Positions 63,076 to 64,000 of a stretch of DNA of 64,000 nt are shown here, piece after piece. Position numbers and translations under genes: made by a program. The notes under the pieces are model-generated. The model was not told the origin of the DNA. It worked only from the letters and a program-made list of their open reading frames with translations, and searched no databases. How positions within the stretch are numbered: position 1 is the first letter of the stretch; every line of letters starts with the position of its first letter. Origin of the DNA: an uncultured Ruminiclostridium sp. (lineage in GTDB: Bacteria; Bacillota; Clostridia; Oscillospirales; Ruminococcaceae); assembly GCA_947630175.1 (NCBI GenBank), contig CANRGJ010000012.1, positions 17,114 through 81,113 of the forward strand, in the 5' to 3' direction.

Positions 63076-63739
63076 TGTCAAAAGTTATTTCACACTGGCA
63101 AGATAGCTAAATAGATATACAGCTTCAGATGATAGCACTTCAGAATACCTATAACATCATTCGGTATTTTGATAAACTTGTTTTCCGTTCTTTCGTTTTC
63201 CGTTTTTGCTCCTTTTCAAAATTTAAATTTAACCTCGTGACAAATTGTCACGAGGTTGTCGCATTGCATTTCAATAATTTCTTCTTCGGACGGTTCGCTT
63301 GCCGCCTGTTCTTGTTTGAAAAGGTCTTTAACCGTTTCGGGAGCAGCCCTTCCGCCTACAACAGCCCTGCAAGATCTATGCATTTTTGGTAACTGCTTAT
63401 GTAAAGAATTTCGCCGATTCTGAACTGGCTGTCGCTTTCTGAGGGAAAGTATTGTTGTATAAAATGACTGTTATTGGCGTTTGTCTTATTCGGATTTGCT
63501 TCGACCTTATATTCCATTTGTTCGATTGTGTCCTCGCCGGCAATTTTCCGACTGTGTGTCTGTGTTTATATTATCCTGTGAAGGTTCGCTCTTTTCGTTT
63601 TCGTCAACGTCTTTTTCCGTTGCCTGATATTTCTTTATTGTTTCTTCAAGGATTTTTTATATTCATCTTTTTGATTTTGGCTGAAAGAAATTGACGTTTT
63701 TGCGGTGTAAAGTGTGCGCCGTGTGACGCCCGATTATGT
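63076..63739 (-). other. Decayed coding region, probably a broken mobile-element gene
   Basis: Minus-strand frames give short protein-like pieces broken by stops: KYQATEKDVDENEKSEP..., MEYKVEANPNKTNANNSHFI then QQYFPSESDSQFRIGEILYI, and GGRAAPETVKDLFKQEQAAS. They read in order along the strand, as expected for one frameshifted gene. No family was recognised. A perfect hairpin AACCTCGTGACA-AAT-TGTCACGAGGTT lies at 63231-63257. Confidence 0.4.
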
Positions 63740-64000
63740 TTATACTTCGTATAATGTAAATTCGCTCTTATGAAAATCCAGCATACCCTCGTCACGCAGC
63801 TTGCATAGTTCGCCTGACATGGCGCTTCGGTCTACCGAAAGAAAATCCGCAAGCTGCTGTCGGTTAAAGGGAATGGAAAAAGAACTGCTGTTTTGCCGTT
63901 TTGCCTCATCGGATAGGTAGGACAGCAGTTTTTCTCTTGTGGAACGCTCCGACATATAGCTGAGTTTCTGAACAAGGCTTTTATTCTTATCCGAAATCGT
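63740..64000 (-). CDS. Crp/Fnr-family regulator, C-terminal part
   Basis: The frame is open to the window edge, so the gene's 5' part (cyclic-nucleotide-binding-like domain) is outside. The visible 86 residues hold the winged-helix HTH: TREKLLSYLSDEAKR, then FNRQQLADFLSVDRSAMSGE (recognition helix) and LCKLRDEGMLDFHKSEFTLY. This is typical of Crp/Fnr regulators of anaerobic Clostridia. The ATG at 63955 is an internal Met, not the start. Ligand and targets are unknown. Confidence 0.88.
   Translation of the reverse strand, partial: TISDKNKSLVQKLSYMSERSTREKLLSYLSDEAKRQNSSSFSIPFNRQQLADFLSVDRSAMSGELCKLRDEGMLDFHKSEFTLYEV

Overview
The window looks like a chromosomal piece of a spore-forming, anaerobic gut Clostridium, most likely Ruminococcaceae/Oscillospirales. 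This is inferred from a spoVAC-spoVAD-spoVAE operon, a T-box and a SAM-I riboswitch, strong SigA promoters (many TTGACA-17-TATAAT-like), an InlB-repeat surface protein, two M42 peptidases, and tRNA genes with encoded CCA. No rRNA operon, CRISPR array or complete prophage was seen.

Left part (1-16.1 kb), mainly minus strand: the 3' end of a repeat-rich surface protein (+); an M42-M42-GNAT operon; a branched-chain amino acid operon cimA - nucleoside phosphorylase - leuC - leuD - leuB behind a T-box leader; a 31-codon hydrophobic peptide gene on the other strand; metK behind a SAM-I riboswitch; and a HAD phosphatase - nucleoside kinase - comM operon.

Middle part (16.6-49.8 kb), all plus strand: a 33-kb cell-surface glycan cluster. 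It starts with a strong promoter followed by two near-identical inverted repeats 42 bp apart. It encodes UDP-galactofuranose synthesis and two GlfT2-like galactofuranosyltransferases, then five very large multi-domain proteins of about 1000-2000 residues. These contain pyruvyltransferase, FrhB-like, acetyltransferase, epimerase and SDR modules; four glycosyltransferase modules in one chain; asparagine-synthase-like plus methyltransferase; fucosyltransferase plus SGNH; and FkbH plus SGNH. Also present are a UDP-glucose dehydrogenase and a full GDP-D-glycero-D-manno-heptose set (gmhA, hddA, fused hddC-gmhB) next to a 4,6-dehydratase, a ColD-like PLP 3-dehydratase and two GDP-fucose-synthase-like reductases. 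Together these suggest a GDP-6-deoxy- or GDP-3,6-dideoxy-heptose. No flippase, polymerase, ABC exporter or initiating phosphoglycosyltransferase is visible. Two short gene remnants mark past deletions.

Right part (49.8-64 kb): the spoVA operon, two XRE regulators, a secreted membrane-anchored protein, asnS, and five tRNA genes (Val, Phe, Gly, Cys, Ala) separated by interspersed repeats. After tRNA-Ala comes a decayed mobile region: integrase fragment, XRE regulator, truncated RepA-like ATPase, an intact pair of radical SAM genes with its own promoter and operator, a frameshifted AAA ATPase, and a Crp/Fnr gene cut by the window edge.

The most unusual structural signal is a family of intergenic elements with conserved ends related to AACTGTACACTGTCAACTGT. 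They enclose strings of unrelated perfect palindromes, most closed by the same heptamer GCGAAGC/GCTTCGC. They sit at gene ends and between tRNA genes, and two of them supply or contain the stop codon of the adjacent gene.
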